Positions 14,531 to 22,813 of a stretch of DNA of 34,246 nt are shown here, piece by piece. The notes beneath the pieces are model-generated. The model did not search any database and had not been told where the DNA came from. It saw only the letters and a list, made by a program, of their open reading frames with translations. Each line of letters begins with the position of its first letter. Within the stretch, counting starts at the first letter, position 1. A program made the translations under genes and the position numbers. Origin of the DNA: Nioella halotolerans (GTDB lineage Bacteria; Pseudomonadota; Alphaproteobacteria; Rhodobacterales; Rhodobacteraceae); assembly GCA_003428585.1 (NCBI GenBank), contig QVQC01000033.1, positions 1 to 34,246 on the forward strand. Reading direction: 5' to 3'.

Positions 14531-14593
14531 AGCGCCCGACCCGCCCCCCCACGGGGCGGGCGCTTCACGCCCACCCCGCCGGGATCGGGCGCT
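14531..14593. repeat. Folded intergenic element (nested stems)
   Basis: An outer 9-bp stem AGCGCCCGA (14531-14539) with TCGGGCGCT (14585-14593) encloses an 8-bp stem CCCGCCCC (14540-14547) with GGGGCGGG (14553-14560). A competing or third stem GGGCG-CTTCA-CGCCC spans 14558-14572. The arms are perfect. From memory, similar blocks recur between genes in Rhodobacteraceae genomes, but this was not checked. It could act in RNA (3' end protection) or be a mobile-repeat relic. Confidence 0.55.
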
Positions 14594-14710
14594 GCGGCGG
14601 GGCCGTTTCACGATGCAAGCGCCTCGGGACATGGTCGCGGCAATCGCGCGTGGCGGCCTGTGTTCATGATGGGTTTTGATTGCGTCCGGGGCTCCGCCCG
14701 CTCGCGGCTG

Positions 14711-14731
14711 AAATGATCCACTGGATCATTT
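14711..14731. terminator. Perfect hairpin covering the rimO stop codon
   Basis: AAATGATCCA (14711-14720), one base, then TGGATCATTT (14722-14731). The rimO stop TGA (14728-14726) lies in the right arm. It is a 10-bp perfect inverted repeat. As RNA the one-base loop would open to about three to five bases. No T-run follows on the minus strand, so action as an intrinsic terminator is uncertain. Confidence 0.5.
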
Positions 14732-16093
14732 CCGGGACGCCGCTCGCCCCCACAAATCATACTCCGACGCCTCGTCCACCTCTACCTCGACGATATCCCC
14801 CGCCTTTAACCTGTCAAACCCCTCGTCAATAAAAAGGTTCCCGTCGATCTCGGGCGCGTCGGCTTTCGTCCGGCAGGTGGCGCCTTCTTCGTCCACGTCA
14901 TCCACGATCACTTCCAGCCGTGTGCCCACCTTGCCAGCCAGCCGGGCCTCGGAGATTGCCTGTGATTTTTCCATGAAGCGGCGAAAGCGGTCTTCCTTGA
15001 CCTCTTCCGGCACATGGTCGGGCAGGGCGTTCGACCGGGCGCCGGCGACGTTTTCATACCGGAAGCAGCCGACGCGATCCAGTTGCGCCTCGTCCAGCCA
15101 ATCCAGCAGGGTCTGGAATTCCGCCTCCGTTTCACCCGGATAGCCGACGATAAAGGTGCTGCGCAGGGTGATGTCCGGGCAATCCGCGCGCCATGCCGCG
15201 ATCTCGTCCAGCGTGCGGGCGGCGGCGGCGGGACGGGCCATGCGTTTGAGCGTGTCGGGATGGGCATGCTGGAAGGGGATATCCAGATAGGGCAGGACCA
15301 GCCCCTCGGCCATGGCGGGGATCAGCTCTCGCACATGGGGGTATGGGTAGACGTAGTGCAGGCGGACCCACGCGCCGAGGCTGCCAAGGTCGCGGGCCAG
15401 CGGCAGGATCGGGAACTTGTCGTCGCGGTCCGTCCAGTCGGTGCCGTAGGCGGAGGTGTCCTGGGAGATCACCAGAAGCTCCCGCACGCCGGCCTCGACC
15501 AGTTTTTCCGCCTCACGCATGATTGCCTTGGCTGGGCGGCTTTGCAAACGCCCGCGCATGTCGGGGATGATGCAGAACTTGCACTTGTGGTTACAGCCCT
15601 CGGAAATCTTGAGGTAGCTGTAATGGCGCGGGGTGAGGGACACGCCGGAGGCGGGCAGAAGGTCTATATACGGGTCCGGCGCTGGCGGCACGGCGGCATG
15701 GACGGCGTCGAGCACGCGCTCGTATTGCTGCGGGCCGGTGACCGCCAGAACCGTCGGGTGGGTGCCGGTGATCGCCTCGGGCTCGGCCCCCATGCAGCCG
15801 GTGACGATGACCTTGCCGTTCTGCTGCAACGCCTCGCCGATGGCTTCGAGGCTTTCCATCTTGGCGGAATCGAGAAAGCCGCAGGTGTTGACGATGACCG
15901 CCTCGGCGCCCGCGTAGTCGGGGGAAATGGCGTAGCCCTCGGCCCGCAGGCGGGTGAGGATGCGTTCGCTGTCCACCAATGCCTTGGGGCAGCCCAGGCT
16001 GACCATGCCGATGGTTGGCTGGCCGGGGCGGGCATCATCGGGAACGCGGGCGCGGGCGAGGTCGGGGCGGAGGTCGGGCGGGGTCTGGCTCAT
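14726..16093 (-). CDS. rimO: Ribosomal protein uS12 methylthiotransferase RimO
   Basis: 455 residues from the ATG at 16093; a much longer frame upstream runs antisense to the AsmA gene and is ignored. RimO adds a methylthio group to an Asp of ribosomal protein uS12 (S12), using two [4Fe-4S] clusters and S-adenosylmethionine. Domains: N-terminal UPF0004 (about 25-125) with the three Cys in [23 protein letters not shown] and VTGCMG; radical SAM core with [19 protein letters not shown] (about 165-185); and a C-terminal TRAM-like domain. HYVYPYPHV and [13 protein letters not shown] are typical of RimO rather than MiaB. The start is divergent from the DUF4389 gene. Confidence 0.95.
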   Translation of the reverse strand: MSQTPPDLRPDLARARVPDDARPGQPTIGMVSLGCPKALVDSERILTRLRAEGYAISPDYAGAEAVIVNTCGFLDSAKMESLEAIGEALQQNGKVIVTGCMGAEPEAITGTHPTVLAVTGPQQYERVLDAVHAAVPPAPDPYIDLLPASGVSLTPRHYSYLKISEGCNHKCKFCIIPDMRGRLQSRPAKAIMREAEKLVEAGVRELLVISQDTSAYGTDWTDRDDKFPILPLARDLGSLGAWVRLHYVYPYPHVRELIPAMAEGLVLPYLDIPFQHAHPDTLKRMARPAAAARTLDEIAAWRADCPDITLRSTFIVGYPGETEAEFQTLLDWLDEAQLDRVGCFRYENVAGARSNALPDHVPEEVKEDRFRRFMEKSQAISEARLAGKVGTRLEVIVDDVDEEGATCRTKADAPEIDGNLFIDEGFDRLKAGDIVEVEVDEASEYDLWGRAASRK

Positions 16094-16204
16094 GGTGCGG
16101 GCTGATACAGGGCGCGCGGGCCCGTGGGAAGGGGCTTCGCGCGTTGCACCGTGGCGCCGGGCCCGCGATGTGGTAGAGTGGACGCATCCATGAAAGAGGG
16201 TGAC

Positions 16205-16507
16205 ATGACCGGCGACGACGACGACCGCTACCGGGGCCGCATCGAGGGCGAGCAACTGCCGGCCGAGGAAGACCAGATCGGGATGCGGCTGGTCTACATG
16301 ATCCTGATCTGGGTGATGATCCAGCTGGCGCAGACGGTTCTGGGGGTGGCGACGCTGATCCAGTTCATCATCCTGCTGATCAACAAGGCGCCGAACGAGC
16401 GGTTGGCCGAGTTCGGCACCGATCTGGGCGTCTGGCTGGCCAAGGCGGCGCGCTACCAGACGGCGGCCAGCAACGTGAAGCCGTGGCCGTGGACGGAACT
16501 GGACTGA
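16205..16507 (+). CDS. DUF4389 membrane protein
   Basis: 100 residues from the ATG at 16205, which follows GAGGG at 5 bases; an in-frame ATG at 16190 is less favoured. The start is acidic ([15 protein letters not shown]). One long hydrophobic region (about 34-63) holds one or two helices. The following [19 protein letters not shown] and a final KPWPWTELD are the hallmarks of DUF4389. Function is unknown in the family. It is divergent from rimO (111-base gap) and 105 bases ahead of the AsmA-like gene, so it may be co-transcribed with it. Confidence 0.85.
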   Translation: MTGDDDDRYRGRIEGEQLPAEEDQIGMRLVYMILIWVMIQLAQTVLGVATLIQFIILLINKAPNERLAEFGTDLGVWLAKAARYQTAASNVKPWPWTELD

Positions 16508-16612
16508 CCCGGCCGGCGCGCGCGCGCCTGTGATCGGGGTGGGGCGCGATTTTGCTGGCCCGCCTGCGGGTTGGCGCGTTAACCTGTGCCAAACGGGCAA
16601 GGAGTGCGGGCA

Positions 16613-18583
16613 ATGCGCTGGATCGTGCGGTTGATCGGGGTGGTCGTGGTGGTGGCCCTTGTGGCCGTGGGCAGCCTGTTCCTGATCCCCGCCGACCGGA
16701 TCGGTGGCATCGTCGCGGACCAGTTCGAACGCGCCACCGGGCGTAGCCTGACCATCGCGGGCGATATCCGGCCGTCGCTTTACCCCACGCTCGGGGTGCG
16801 GGCCGAGGGGGTTGAACTGGGCAACCCCGCATGGGTCGAGGCGGGGCCGATGCTGCGCGCCGAACGGCTGCATGTCGGGGTGGAGCTTTGGGCGCTGTTC
16901 ACCGGTGCCGTGCGGGTTCAGCGCTTCGAACTGGTGCGGCCCGAGATCGTTCTGGTGCAGGGGGCGGATGGCGCGGTGAGCTGGGATTTCTCGGGCGGTG
17001 CGCCGCCCGGGGAGGTCGTGGAAGAGACCGCCGAGGCGGAGAGCGGTATCGCCGGATTCGCCCTCGACGTGGCCGAGATCAGCGATGGCGCGCTGCACTA
17101 CATCGACCAGGGGACCGGCACCGAGGTCCGGGCCGGCGATCTGGACCTGACGCTTACCCTGCCGTCGGCCGAGGGTGTCGCGCGGCTGGAGGGAAACGGC
17201 GCGCTGAACGGCGGCGCGGTCGCGGTGGAGGCGGCGATCGACGGGCTCGGCCCCTTGCTGGAGGGCGCGCTGCGGCCGGTCACGCTGGCCCTGACATGGG
17301 AAGGCGGCGAAGCCGGCTTCGATGGGCGCGTCGGGCTCTCGCCACTGGGCGTCGAGGGGCAGGTGGCGCTGGACGCGACCGACCTTGGCCCGCTGCTGGC
17401 CATGGCCGGACAGGCGACGCCGGCCCTGCCACAAGGGCTGGGCCGGGACCGGGTGGCGGTGGAGGGGGATTTCACCCTCGCCTCTGAAGGGACGGCGCAT
17501 CTGCGCGAGGCGCGCTTTACCTTCGATGACAACGCGCTTTCCGGTGATATCGACGTGATGCCGGGCGATGACCGGCCACGGATCCGCGCGGTCCTGTCGG
17601 GCGGGGCGCTGGACCTGTCGGCGCTGACCGGGGGTGACGACGCGGCAAACCGCGGCGACAGCACCGGCAATGGCGGCGGCTGGTCGCGCACGCCGATCGA
17701 CGTGAGCGGGCTTTTCGCCGTCGATGCCGACGCGGCGCTGGTTCTGGCGGGGCTCGACCTTGGCATCATGCAACTCGGCGCGGTCGATCTGCGCGCCACG
17801 CTGGATGCCGGGCGGCTGGTCTTCGACCTTCGGGAGGTCAATGCCTATGACGGCGGCATCACCGGGCAATACGTCATCAACGGGCGCGGCGGGCTGTCGA
17901 TGGGCGCCGATCTGGCTATCGCGGGCGTGCGGCTGAGCCCGCTTCTGTCGGATTTCGCGGGTTACGAGCGGCTGGAAGGCACCGGCGACGCGGAACTGGA
18001 TGTCCTGATGGTGGGCAACGACATGCACAGCCTGATGAACTCGGCCGAAGGGTCGGGGCAGGTCCGCTTCGGGCAGGGGGCGATCCTCGGGCTCGACATC
18101 TGGGGCATGATCCGCAACCTCGACACCTCCTACCAGGGGGAGGGGCAGCGCACCGTCTATGACAGCATCACCGCGCGTTTCGACATCCAGGACGGCGTGG
18201 TTTCGAACGACGACCTGCTGTTGTCGGCGCCGTTCGGGGACTTGACCGGCGCGGGCACCGTCGGTGTTGGGGCGCAGGTGCTGAACTACACGGTGGTGCC
18301 CCGCGTGACGACCGGGCAGGGCGCCGGGTTGAGGGTGCCGTTGCGGATCTCGGGCGCGTGGAGCGATCCGAATTTCAGCCTCGATCTTGAAGCCTTGGCC
18401 GAACAGGAGCTTGCCGGCGAGATCGACGCGCTTGAAGAGCGCGCGACCGGGGCCGTGTCGGAGGCGCTTGGCATCGCGCCGGCGGAGGGGCAGAGCCTTG
18501 AGGACGCGGCGGAGGATGAACTGGAAAACCGACTGCGCGAAGAGGCCGGGCGCCAGTTGGAACGCCTGCTCGGAGGGAATTGA
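16613..18583 (+). CDS. AsmA family protein
   Basis: 656 residues. The N-terminal helix (about 3-23, [20 protein letters not shown]) anchors the protein in the inner membrane. The AsmA signature follows: [46 protein letters not shown] repetitive beta-rich body and a C-terminal AsmA-like region ([42 protein letters not shown]) complete it. AsmA-type proteins belong to the group of bridge-like envelope proteins linked to phospholipid transport to the outer membrane. The ATG at 16613 has AAGGAG about 12 bases upstream; a nine-residue longer start is possible. The stop is one base before the lytic transglycosylase gene, so the two form an operon. Confidence 0.88.
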   Translation: MRWIVRLIGVVVVVALVAVGSLFLIPADRIGGIVADQFERATGRSLTIAGDIRPSLYPTLGVRAEGVELGNPAWVEAGPMLRAERLHVGVELWALFTGAVRVQRFELVRPEIVLVQGADGAVSWDFSGGAPPGEVVEETAEAESGIAGFALDVAEISDGALHYIDQGTGTEVRAGDLDLTLTLPSAEGVARLEGNGALNGGAVAVEAAIDGLGPLLEGALRPVTLALTWEGGEAGFDGRVGLSPLGVEGQVALDATDLGPLLAMAGQATPALPQGLGRDRVAVEGDFTLASEGTAHLREARFTFDDNALSGDIDVMPGDDRPRIRAVLSGGALDLSALTGGDDAANRGDSTGNGGGWSRTPIDVSGLFAVDADAALVLAGLDLGIMQLGAVDLRATLDAGRLVFDLREVNAYDGGITGQYVINGRGGLSMGADLAIAGVRLSPLLSDFAGYERLEGTGDAELDVLMVGNDMHSLMNSAEGSGQVRFGQGAILGLDIWGMIRNLDTSYQGEGQRTVYDSITARFDIQDGVVSNDDLLLSAPFGDLTGAGTVGVGAQVLNYTVVPRVTTGQGAGLRVPLRISGAWSDPNFSLDLEALAEQELAGEIDALEERATGAVSEALGIAPAEGQSLEDAAEDELENRLREEAGRQLERLLGGN

Positions 18584-18584
18584 A

Positions 18585-19070
18585 ATGCGTTGGATGGTGG
18601 TGAGCTGCCTAATTCTCGTCGCGGCCTGTGCCGGGGGTGGCGGCGAGGTTTCGCGCGCCGACTCGACGCCCCTCTACCCCGGCGAGACGCCGGAATTGCG
18701 CCGCCTGATCACCCATTACGCGGATCTTTACGAGGTGCCCGCGCCGTTGATCCACCGGCTGATCGACCGCGAAAGCGATTATCGCAGCGATGCGCGGGCG
18801 GGGCCCTATTACGGGCTGTTGCAGATTCTACCGCAAACGGCGCGCACGATGGGCCATGACGGGCCGGCGTCGGAGCTTCTCGACCCGGATGTGAACCTGC
18901 GCTACGGGGTGCGCTACCTGCGCGGGGCTTACCTGCTTTCGGGCGGGGATGGCGACGGCGCGATCCGGCGCTACGCGAGCGGCTATTACTACGAGGCGCG
19001 GGATCGCTGCATGCTGGTCGAAACCGGGCTGAGCGACCGCGAGATCGGCCGCGGCTGTCGGTCGCGCTGA
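18585..19070 (+). CDS. Lytic transglycosylase, lipoprotein
   Basis: 161 residues. The N-terminus is a lipoprotein signal: [20 protein letters not shown], with lipobox VAAC and Cys15 as the likely lipidated residue. The SLT-type domain (about 40-150) shows the catalytic Glu in [12 protein letters not shown], then [18 protein letters not shown] and [19 protein letters not shown]. It would cleave the glycan strand of peptidoglycan from the periplasmic face of a membrane. It is short for the family: just the catalytic core. GGAGG lies 8 bases before the ATG. It is transcribed with the AsmA-like gene and followed within 3 bases by a perfect hairpin. Confidence 0.9.
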   Translation: MRWMVVSCLILVAACAGGGGEVSRADSTPLYPGETPELRRLITHYADLYEVPAPLIHRLIDRESDYRSDARAGPYYGLLQILPQTARTMGHDGPASELLDPDVNLRYGVRYLRGAYLLSGGDGDGAIRRYASGYYYEARDRCMLVETGLSDREIGRGCRSR

Positions 19071-19072
19071 GA

Positions 19073-19091
19073 GAATTTTCGACGAAAATTC
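19073..19091. terminator. Perfect hairpin after the lytic transglycosylase gene
   Basis: GAATTTTCG (19073-19081), one base, then CGAAAATTC (19083-19091). It starts 2 bases after the stop codon and lies in the 58-base gap between two convergent genes. The AT-rich arm stands out against the GC-rich surroundings. It could end transcripts from both sides, as the arm itself supplies a short T-run on each strand. Confidence 0.55.
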
Positions 19092-19128
19092 CTCCCTTGG
19101 CGACCGGGGGGGTGCCGTGGCAACGGGG

Positions 19129-19719
19129 TCAGCGGCGGCGGTCCCGCCGGCTGCTCATCGGTTGGAACGCGACGCCGACATGCGCCTCGCAATAGGGTTT
19201 TCCCGACTGGACGGGCAGGCCGCAGAAATAGAAATCATCCGTTGCCGGATCGCCGATCGGCCATTTGCAGGTCCGTTCGGTCAAGTCCATGAGGCTGATC
19301 CGCTTGGCGTGCTTTTCCACTTCGCTCACCTTGGCCAGGGCTTCCGGGCTGATCTCGTTGGCCGAGGGCTGCGGCGGCAGCGGCTGGCCGGCGGGCACGA
19401 TGGCCTTGCGCAGCGGCGTGACGTTGGAGGGCGCGGCGGCGGCCTCGGCGGGTTCAGGCGTTGCCTCCGCCATGTCGGCCTCTGCGGGGGGTTCCGGTGC
19501 CGGGGCGGGATCCGCGGGTTTCGGCGCGGACTTTGCCGGAGTCTCGGCAGCGGCGGGCTTGGCGGTGGCCGCGGTGCGGTTCGACAAGCCAAGGCGATGG
19601 ACCTTGCCGATCACCGCGTTGCGGGTCACACCGCCCAGTTCCTTGGCGATCTGCGAGGCGGATTGACCCTCCCCCCACATCTTCTTGAGAAGTTCGACGC
19701 GCTCGTCGGTCCAGGACAT
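19129..19719 (-). CDS. gcrA: GcrA cell cycle regulator
   Basis: 196 residues. GcrA is an alphaproteobacterial transcription factor that binds sigma-70 and acts at promoters with CcrM-methylated GANTC sites. The N-terminal helix-turn-helix is canonical: MSWTDERVELLKKMWGEGQS, then ASQIAKELGGVTRNAVIGKV. A long Ala/Pro/Glu linker (about 50-115) separates it from the C-terminal sigma-interacting part (about 130-196) with TCKWPIGDPATDDFYFCGLP and PYCEAHVGVAFQP. The ATG at 19719 has AGGAGGG upstream at about 6 bases. The upstream in-frame Met adds 12 residues not seen in the family. Monocistronic; converges with the lytic transglycosylase gene. Confidence 0.95.
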   Translation of the reverse strand: MSWTDERVELLKKMWGEGQSASQIAKELGGVTRNAVIGKVHRLGLSNRTAATAKPAAAETPAKSAPKPADPAPAPEPPAEADMAEATPEPAEAAAAPSNVTPLRKAIVPAGQPLPPQPSANEISPEALAKVSEVEKHAKRISLMDLTERTCKWPIGDPATDDFYFCGLPVQSGKPYCEAHVGVAFQPMSSRRDRRR

Positions 19720-19743
19720 GTGTGTCCCTCCTGATCCAAAGCC

Positions 19744-19772
19744 CAAATGCAGCACCCTGTTATATTGGTCAA
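19744..19772 (-). promoter_or_regulatory. Candidate gcrA promoter
   Basis: On the minus strand TTGACC (19772-19767) and CATTTG (19749-19744) are 17 bases apart, 25 bases upstream of the gcrA start. The -35 is good and the -10 is weak. A TATAAC (19763-19758) is an alternative -10. I found no GANTC site in this gap. Confidence 0.3.
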
Positions 19773-19850
19773 GGCGGCGGAAGGAAAGGGGCGTGGCAAG
19801 GTTTCTGCCGCCAGACGCGGCGCGGGGTCATCCGCGCGTGCATGGCGCGG

Positions 19851-20777
19851 TCACACCCCGAGGCACCAACGCAGGATTGCCTTTTGCGCGTGCAGGCGGT
19901 TCTCCGCCTCGTCGAAGACCACCGAGTTCGGCCCGTCCATGACGGCGCTTGTCGCCTCCTCGTCGCGATGCGCGGGCAGGCAGTGCATGAACAGCGCATC
20001 GGGCTTGGCATGGGTCATCAGCGCCTCGTTCACCTGGTAGGGGCGGAGCTGGTTGTGACGGCGTTCACGCGCCGATTGCGGGTCGTGCATGCTGACCCAT
20101 GTGTCGGTGACGACAAGATCGGCGCCTTCCACGGCTTTCTGCGGGTTGCGCTGGATCTCGACGGTGGATCCCTTGGCGCGCGCCTCGGCGAGGAAGACCT
20201 CTTCGGGGTCAAGCGTTTCGGGACCGGTGAACGTGAGGTCGAAACCGAACTGCCCGGCGGCATGGGCGAAGCTGGCGAAGACGTTGTTGCCGTCGCCGCA
20301 CCAGGTCACTTTCTTGCCCGCGATCGGGCCGCGATGTTCCTCGAAGGTCATGATGTCGGTCATGATCTGGCAGGGGTGGCTGCGGTTGGTCAGCCCGTTG
20401 ATCACCGGCACGCTGGCATATTGCGCCATTTCCAGCAGCGTCGCCTCCTCGAAGGTGCGGATCATGATCAGGTCGACATAGCGGCTGAGCACGCGCGCGG
20501 TGTCGGCGATGGTCTCGCCATGGCCGAGCTGCAATTCGTTGCCCGACAGCACCATGGTCTGCCCGCCCATCTGGCGCACGCCCACGTCGAAGGAAACGCG
20601 GGTGCGGGTCGAGGGTTTCTCGAAGATGAGCGCAACCATGCGCCCGGCAAGCGGCTGGTCGTCGTCGGGCGTGCCCTTGGGGCGGCCGCCGCGCTGGTCT
20701 TTCATGGCGCGGGCGGCGTCGATCATCGCGCGCAGGTCGGCGGGGGCGGTCTTGTTGATGTCGAGGAAATGTTTCAT
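19851..20777 (-). CDS. argF: Ornithine carbamoyltransferase
   Basis: 308 residues. It makes citrulline from ornithine and carbamoyl phosphate in arginine synthesis. The carbamoyl-phosphate motif [12 protein letters not shown] is at about 53-64. [14 protein letters not shown] follows at about 130-145. The ornithine-side motif [14 protein letters not shown] is near 265-278. Length is usual for anabolic enzymes (about 305-315). AAGGG lies about 8 bases before the ATG. It follows argD on the same strand with a 102-base spacer that holds a strong hairpin, so the two may form an operon with a differential step between them. No frame damage. Confidence 0.96.
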   Translation of the reverse strand: MKHFLDINKTAPADLRAMIDAARAMKDQRGGRPKGTPDDDQPLAGRMVALIFEKPSTRTRVSFDVGVRQMGGQTMVLSGNELQLGHGETIADTARVLSRYVDLIMIRTFEEATLLEMAQYASVPVINGLTNRSHPCQIMTDIMTFEEHRGPIAGKKVTWCGDGNNVFASFAHAAGQFGFDLTFTGPETLDPEEVFLAEARAKGSTVEIQRNPQKAVEGADLVVTDTWVSMHDPQSARERRHNQLRPYQVNEALMTHAKPDALFMHCLPAHRDEEATSAVMDGPNSVVFDEAENRLHAQKAILRWCLGV

Positions 20778-20804
20778 CGGCTGGCCCTTTTGGATGGCGG
20801 TGCG

Positions 20805-20829
20805 GCGAGGGGGCTGGCTGCCCCCTCGC
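20805..20829. repeat. Strong hairpin between argD and argF
   Basis: GCGAGGGGGC (20805-20814), loop TGGCT, then GCCCCCTCGC (20820-20829): a perfect 10-bp stem. It lies in the argD-argF spacer, upstream of argF. No T-run follows, so read-through into argF is likely; an mRNA-processing or stability role is possible. Confidence 0.6.
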
Positions 20830-20836
20830 GCTCCCC

Positions 20837-20862
20837 CGCGAGTATTTCGACCAAGAAGAAGC
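20837..20862. repeat. Rhodobacteraceae-type intergenic motif
   Basis: The stretch reads CCGCGAGTATTTCGACCAAG and continues with AAGAAG. From memory, close variants of this string (GAGTATTT...AAGAAGAAG) recur beside GC-rich hairpins between genes of many Rhodobacteraceae. Only one copy is seen here and the repeat status was not checked. Confidence 0.4.
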
Positions 20863-20879
20863 AGCGAAGGGGGCCGGGG

Positions 20880-22076
20880 TTACTGCGCGGCGTCACGGGC
20901 CGTGTCCTCCAGCGTGGTGGCGGCGGCGTCGAGCCGGGCGATGCCCTCGGCGATCTCGTCCTCCGACAGGATCAGCGGCGGCAGGAGGCGCACCACGTTG
21001 TCGCCGCCGGGCACGGTGAGGATCTCTTGCCCGTAGCCCGCGTTGACCACGTCGATATTGGGCACATTGCATCTCAGGCCGAGCATGAAGCCGGACCCGC
21101 GCACCCCTTCGAAGATGTCGGGATGTGACGCGACCAGCCCCTCCGCCTTCTGGCGCAGGAGCCTGGCGCGGCGGGCGACCTCCTCGAGGAAACCCGCCTC
21201 CGTCATCGCGTCCATCACCGCGCAGCCCACGGCGCAGCCCAGCGGGTTGCCGCCATAGGTGGAGCCGTGGGTGCCCGGCGTCATGCCGGCGGCGGCGCGT
21301 TCGGTGGCCAGCAGCGCGCCGAGCGGGAAGCCCCCGCCGATGCCCTTGGCGACCATCATGATATCGGGCGTGATCCCGGCCCATTCATGCGCGAAGAGCC
21401 GCCCGGTCCGTCCCATTCCGCACTGGATCTCGTCGAAGATGAGCAACAGCCCGTGTTCATCGCAGAGATCGCGCAGGCCCTTGAGGCAGACATCGGGCAG
21501 GGGGCGGATGCCGCCCTCGCCCTGCACCGGCTCGACCATGATGGCGCCGACATCGGGCCGCGCGGCGGCGGCGCGCAGCGCGTCGTGATCGCCGAAGGGC
21601 AGATGGTCGAAGCCGGGCAGCAGCGGGCCGAAGCCCTTGGTCAGTTTCTCCGACCCGGCCGCCGAGATCATGGCGAGGGAGCGGCCGTGGAACGACCCCT
21701 CGAAGGTGAGGATCGTGGTGCGCTCTGGCTGGCCCGCGTCGTGCCAATACTTGCGCGCCATCTTGACGGCAAGTTCGCCCGCCTCCGTGCCGGAATTGCA
21801 GAAAAAGACCGTGTCGGCGAAGGTGTGCTCCACCAGCCGTTCGGCAAGCGCCTGCTGCTCGGGCACGGTGTAGAGGTTGGAGGTATGCCACAGCTTGCCC
21901 GCCTGCGCGGTCAGCGCTTCGACCAATGCCGGATGAGCGTGGCCAAGCGCGCTCACCGCGATGCCGGCGCCGAAATCGAGGAAGCGTCGGCCGTCCGCCT
22001 CCACGAGCCATGCGCCTTCGCCGGAAACGAAGGACAGCGGGGCACGGGAATAGCTGGGCAGAACCGGCGCGATCAT
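20880..22076 (-). CDS. argD: Acetylornithine aminotransferase
   Basis: 398 residues from the ATG at 22076, which has AGGAGG at 5-6 bases; an upstream in-frame Met would add 20 residues without family support. ArgD is a PLP enzyme that transaminates N-acetylglutamate semialdehyde, and may also serve succinyl-diaminopimelate in lysine synthesis. Class-III motifs are present: FFCNSGTEAGELAVKMARKY, FHGRSLAMISAAG, VEPVQGEGGIRPLP, IFDEIQCGMGRTG, and the PLP lysine in MMVAKGIGGGFPLGA (about 240). THGSTYGGNPLGCAVG follows. First gene of the argD-argF pair; a good promoter lies at 22108-22136. Confidence 0.94.
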   Translation of the reverse strand: MIAPVLPSYSRAPLSFVSGEGAWLVEADGRRFLDFGAGIAVSALGHAHPALVEALTAQAGKLWHTSNLYTVPEQQALAERLVEHTFADTVFFCNSGTEAGELAVKMARKYWHDAGQPERTTILTFEGSFHGRSLAMISAAGSEKLTKGFGPLLPGFDHLPFGDHDALRAAAARPDVGAIMVEPVQGEGGIRPLPDVCLKGLRDLCDEHGLLLIFDEIQCGMGRTGRLFAHEWAGITPDIMMVAKGIGGGFPLGALLATERAAAGMTPGTHGSTYGGNPLGCAVGCAVMDAMTEAGFLEEVARRARLLRQKAEGLVASHPDIFEGVRGSGFMLGLRCNVPNIDVVNAGYGQEILTVPGGDNVVRLLPPLILSEDEIAEGIARLDAAATTLEDTARDAAQ

Positions 22077-22107
22077 GGCGGCCTCCTGTGGGGGTGTCAA
22101 AGCATCG

Positions 22108-22136
22108 GCATTGCCCGAAAGCCCCGGGAAAGTCAA
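22108..22136 (-). promoter_or_regulatory. Candidate promoter of argD-argF
   Basis: On the minus strand TTGACT (22136-22131) and CAATGC (22113-22108) are 17 bases apart, 32 bases before the argD start. The -35 is near consensus; a loose -10 is common in alphaproteobacteria. Confidence 0.45.
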
Positions 22137-22196
22137 TGAAATCGGGCCGGCACGCGCGGACCCGCGCCCGGCGGGGCGCGATGTCCGGGACGATCG

Positions 22197-22697
22197 TCAG
22201 GATCGTGCTGGTGTGCTGTCGTTCTTCATGATGATGCAGGTGGTCGATCCGGTGGCGTAGAGCCGCCCGTCCCCGGCCCCGCGGATCGTGCCATCCGCGA
22301 CCCCGGTGGACCGGCCCGCGTGGCGCACGATGCCTTCGGCCACGATCTCGGTTTCCAGCGGGATCGGGCGGATGATGTTCACCTTGTATTCCAGCGTGGT
22401 GTAGACGGAGCCCCGCGGCACCTTCGTCATCACCGCGCAGGCCATGCAGCTGTCCAGCAGGGTGCCGTACCAGCCGCCATGGACCGTGCCCATCGGGTTG
22501 CAATGCGCGAACAGGGGGGCGCCGCGAAAGGTGACGCGGCCCTCCTCGACCGCGTCGACGCGGTAGTTCAGGGCGCCGGCGATCGGCGGGTTGGGCAGGG
22601 TGCCGTCGGCGATGGCCTGCATGAAGGCAAGGCCCGACATCGACAGCAGCGTGTCGCGGTCGGCCAGATCGGCGGGCGAGGTGGCGAAGCTTGGCAT
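22197..22697 (-). CDS. PaaI-type hotdog thioesterase
   Basis: 166 residues. The hotdog fold is shown by FAHCNPMGTVHGGWYGTLLDSCMACAV (about 64-90), where the N-P-x-G-x-x-H-G-G run carries the catalytic region, and by SVYTTLEYKVNIIRPIPLETEIVAEGIV. Such enzymes hydrolyse acyl- or aryl-CoA thioesters in the cytoplasm; substrate unknown. The ATG at 22697 is chosen because the protein then has family length; the upstream frame has no coding character and runs into metF. The ribosome site is weak. It is 116 bases downstream of metF on the same strand, with a hairpin in between, so a link to metF is unproven. Confidence 0.88.
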   Translation of the reverse strand: MPSFATSPADLADRDTLLSMSGLAFMQAIADGTLPNPPIAGALNYRVDAVEEGRVTFRGAPLFAHCNPMGTVHGGWYGTLLDSCMACAVMTKVPRGSVYTTLEYKVNIIRPIPLETEIVAEGIVRHAGRSTGVADGTIRGAGDGRLYATGSTTCIIMKNDSTPARS

Positions 22698-22748
22698 CGG
22701 CGGCCATCCGGGGCTGGTCGGGCTACCCGTATGCTTCGCGGATGCGGC

Positions 22749-22783
22749 GCCCGGCCGCAACCCCCGGCGGGGCGCGACCGGGC
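22749..22783 (-). terminator. Nested hairpin after metF
   Basis: GCCCGG (22749-22754) pairs with CCGGGC (22778-22783); inside, CCCC (22762-22765) pairs with GGGG (22769-22772), with CGC/GCG between. It starts about 30 bases past the metF stop. No T-run. It may end metF transcripts or lie in the leader of the thioesterase gene. Confidence 0.4.
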
Positions 22784-22813
22784 ACGGTGACGCAGCGTTC
22801 AAGGGGTCGGCGG

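Noticed and set aside
16094..18028. Extension of the rimO frame by 645 codons
   Set aside because: RimO begins at 16093; the extension is antisense to the AsmA-like and DUF4389 genes and has no family match.
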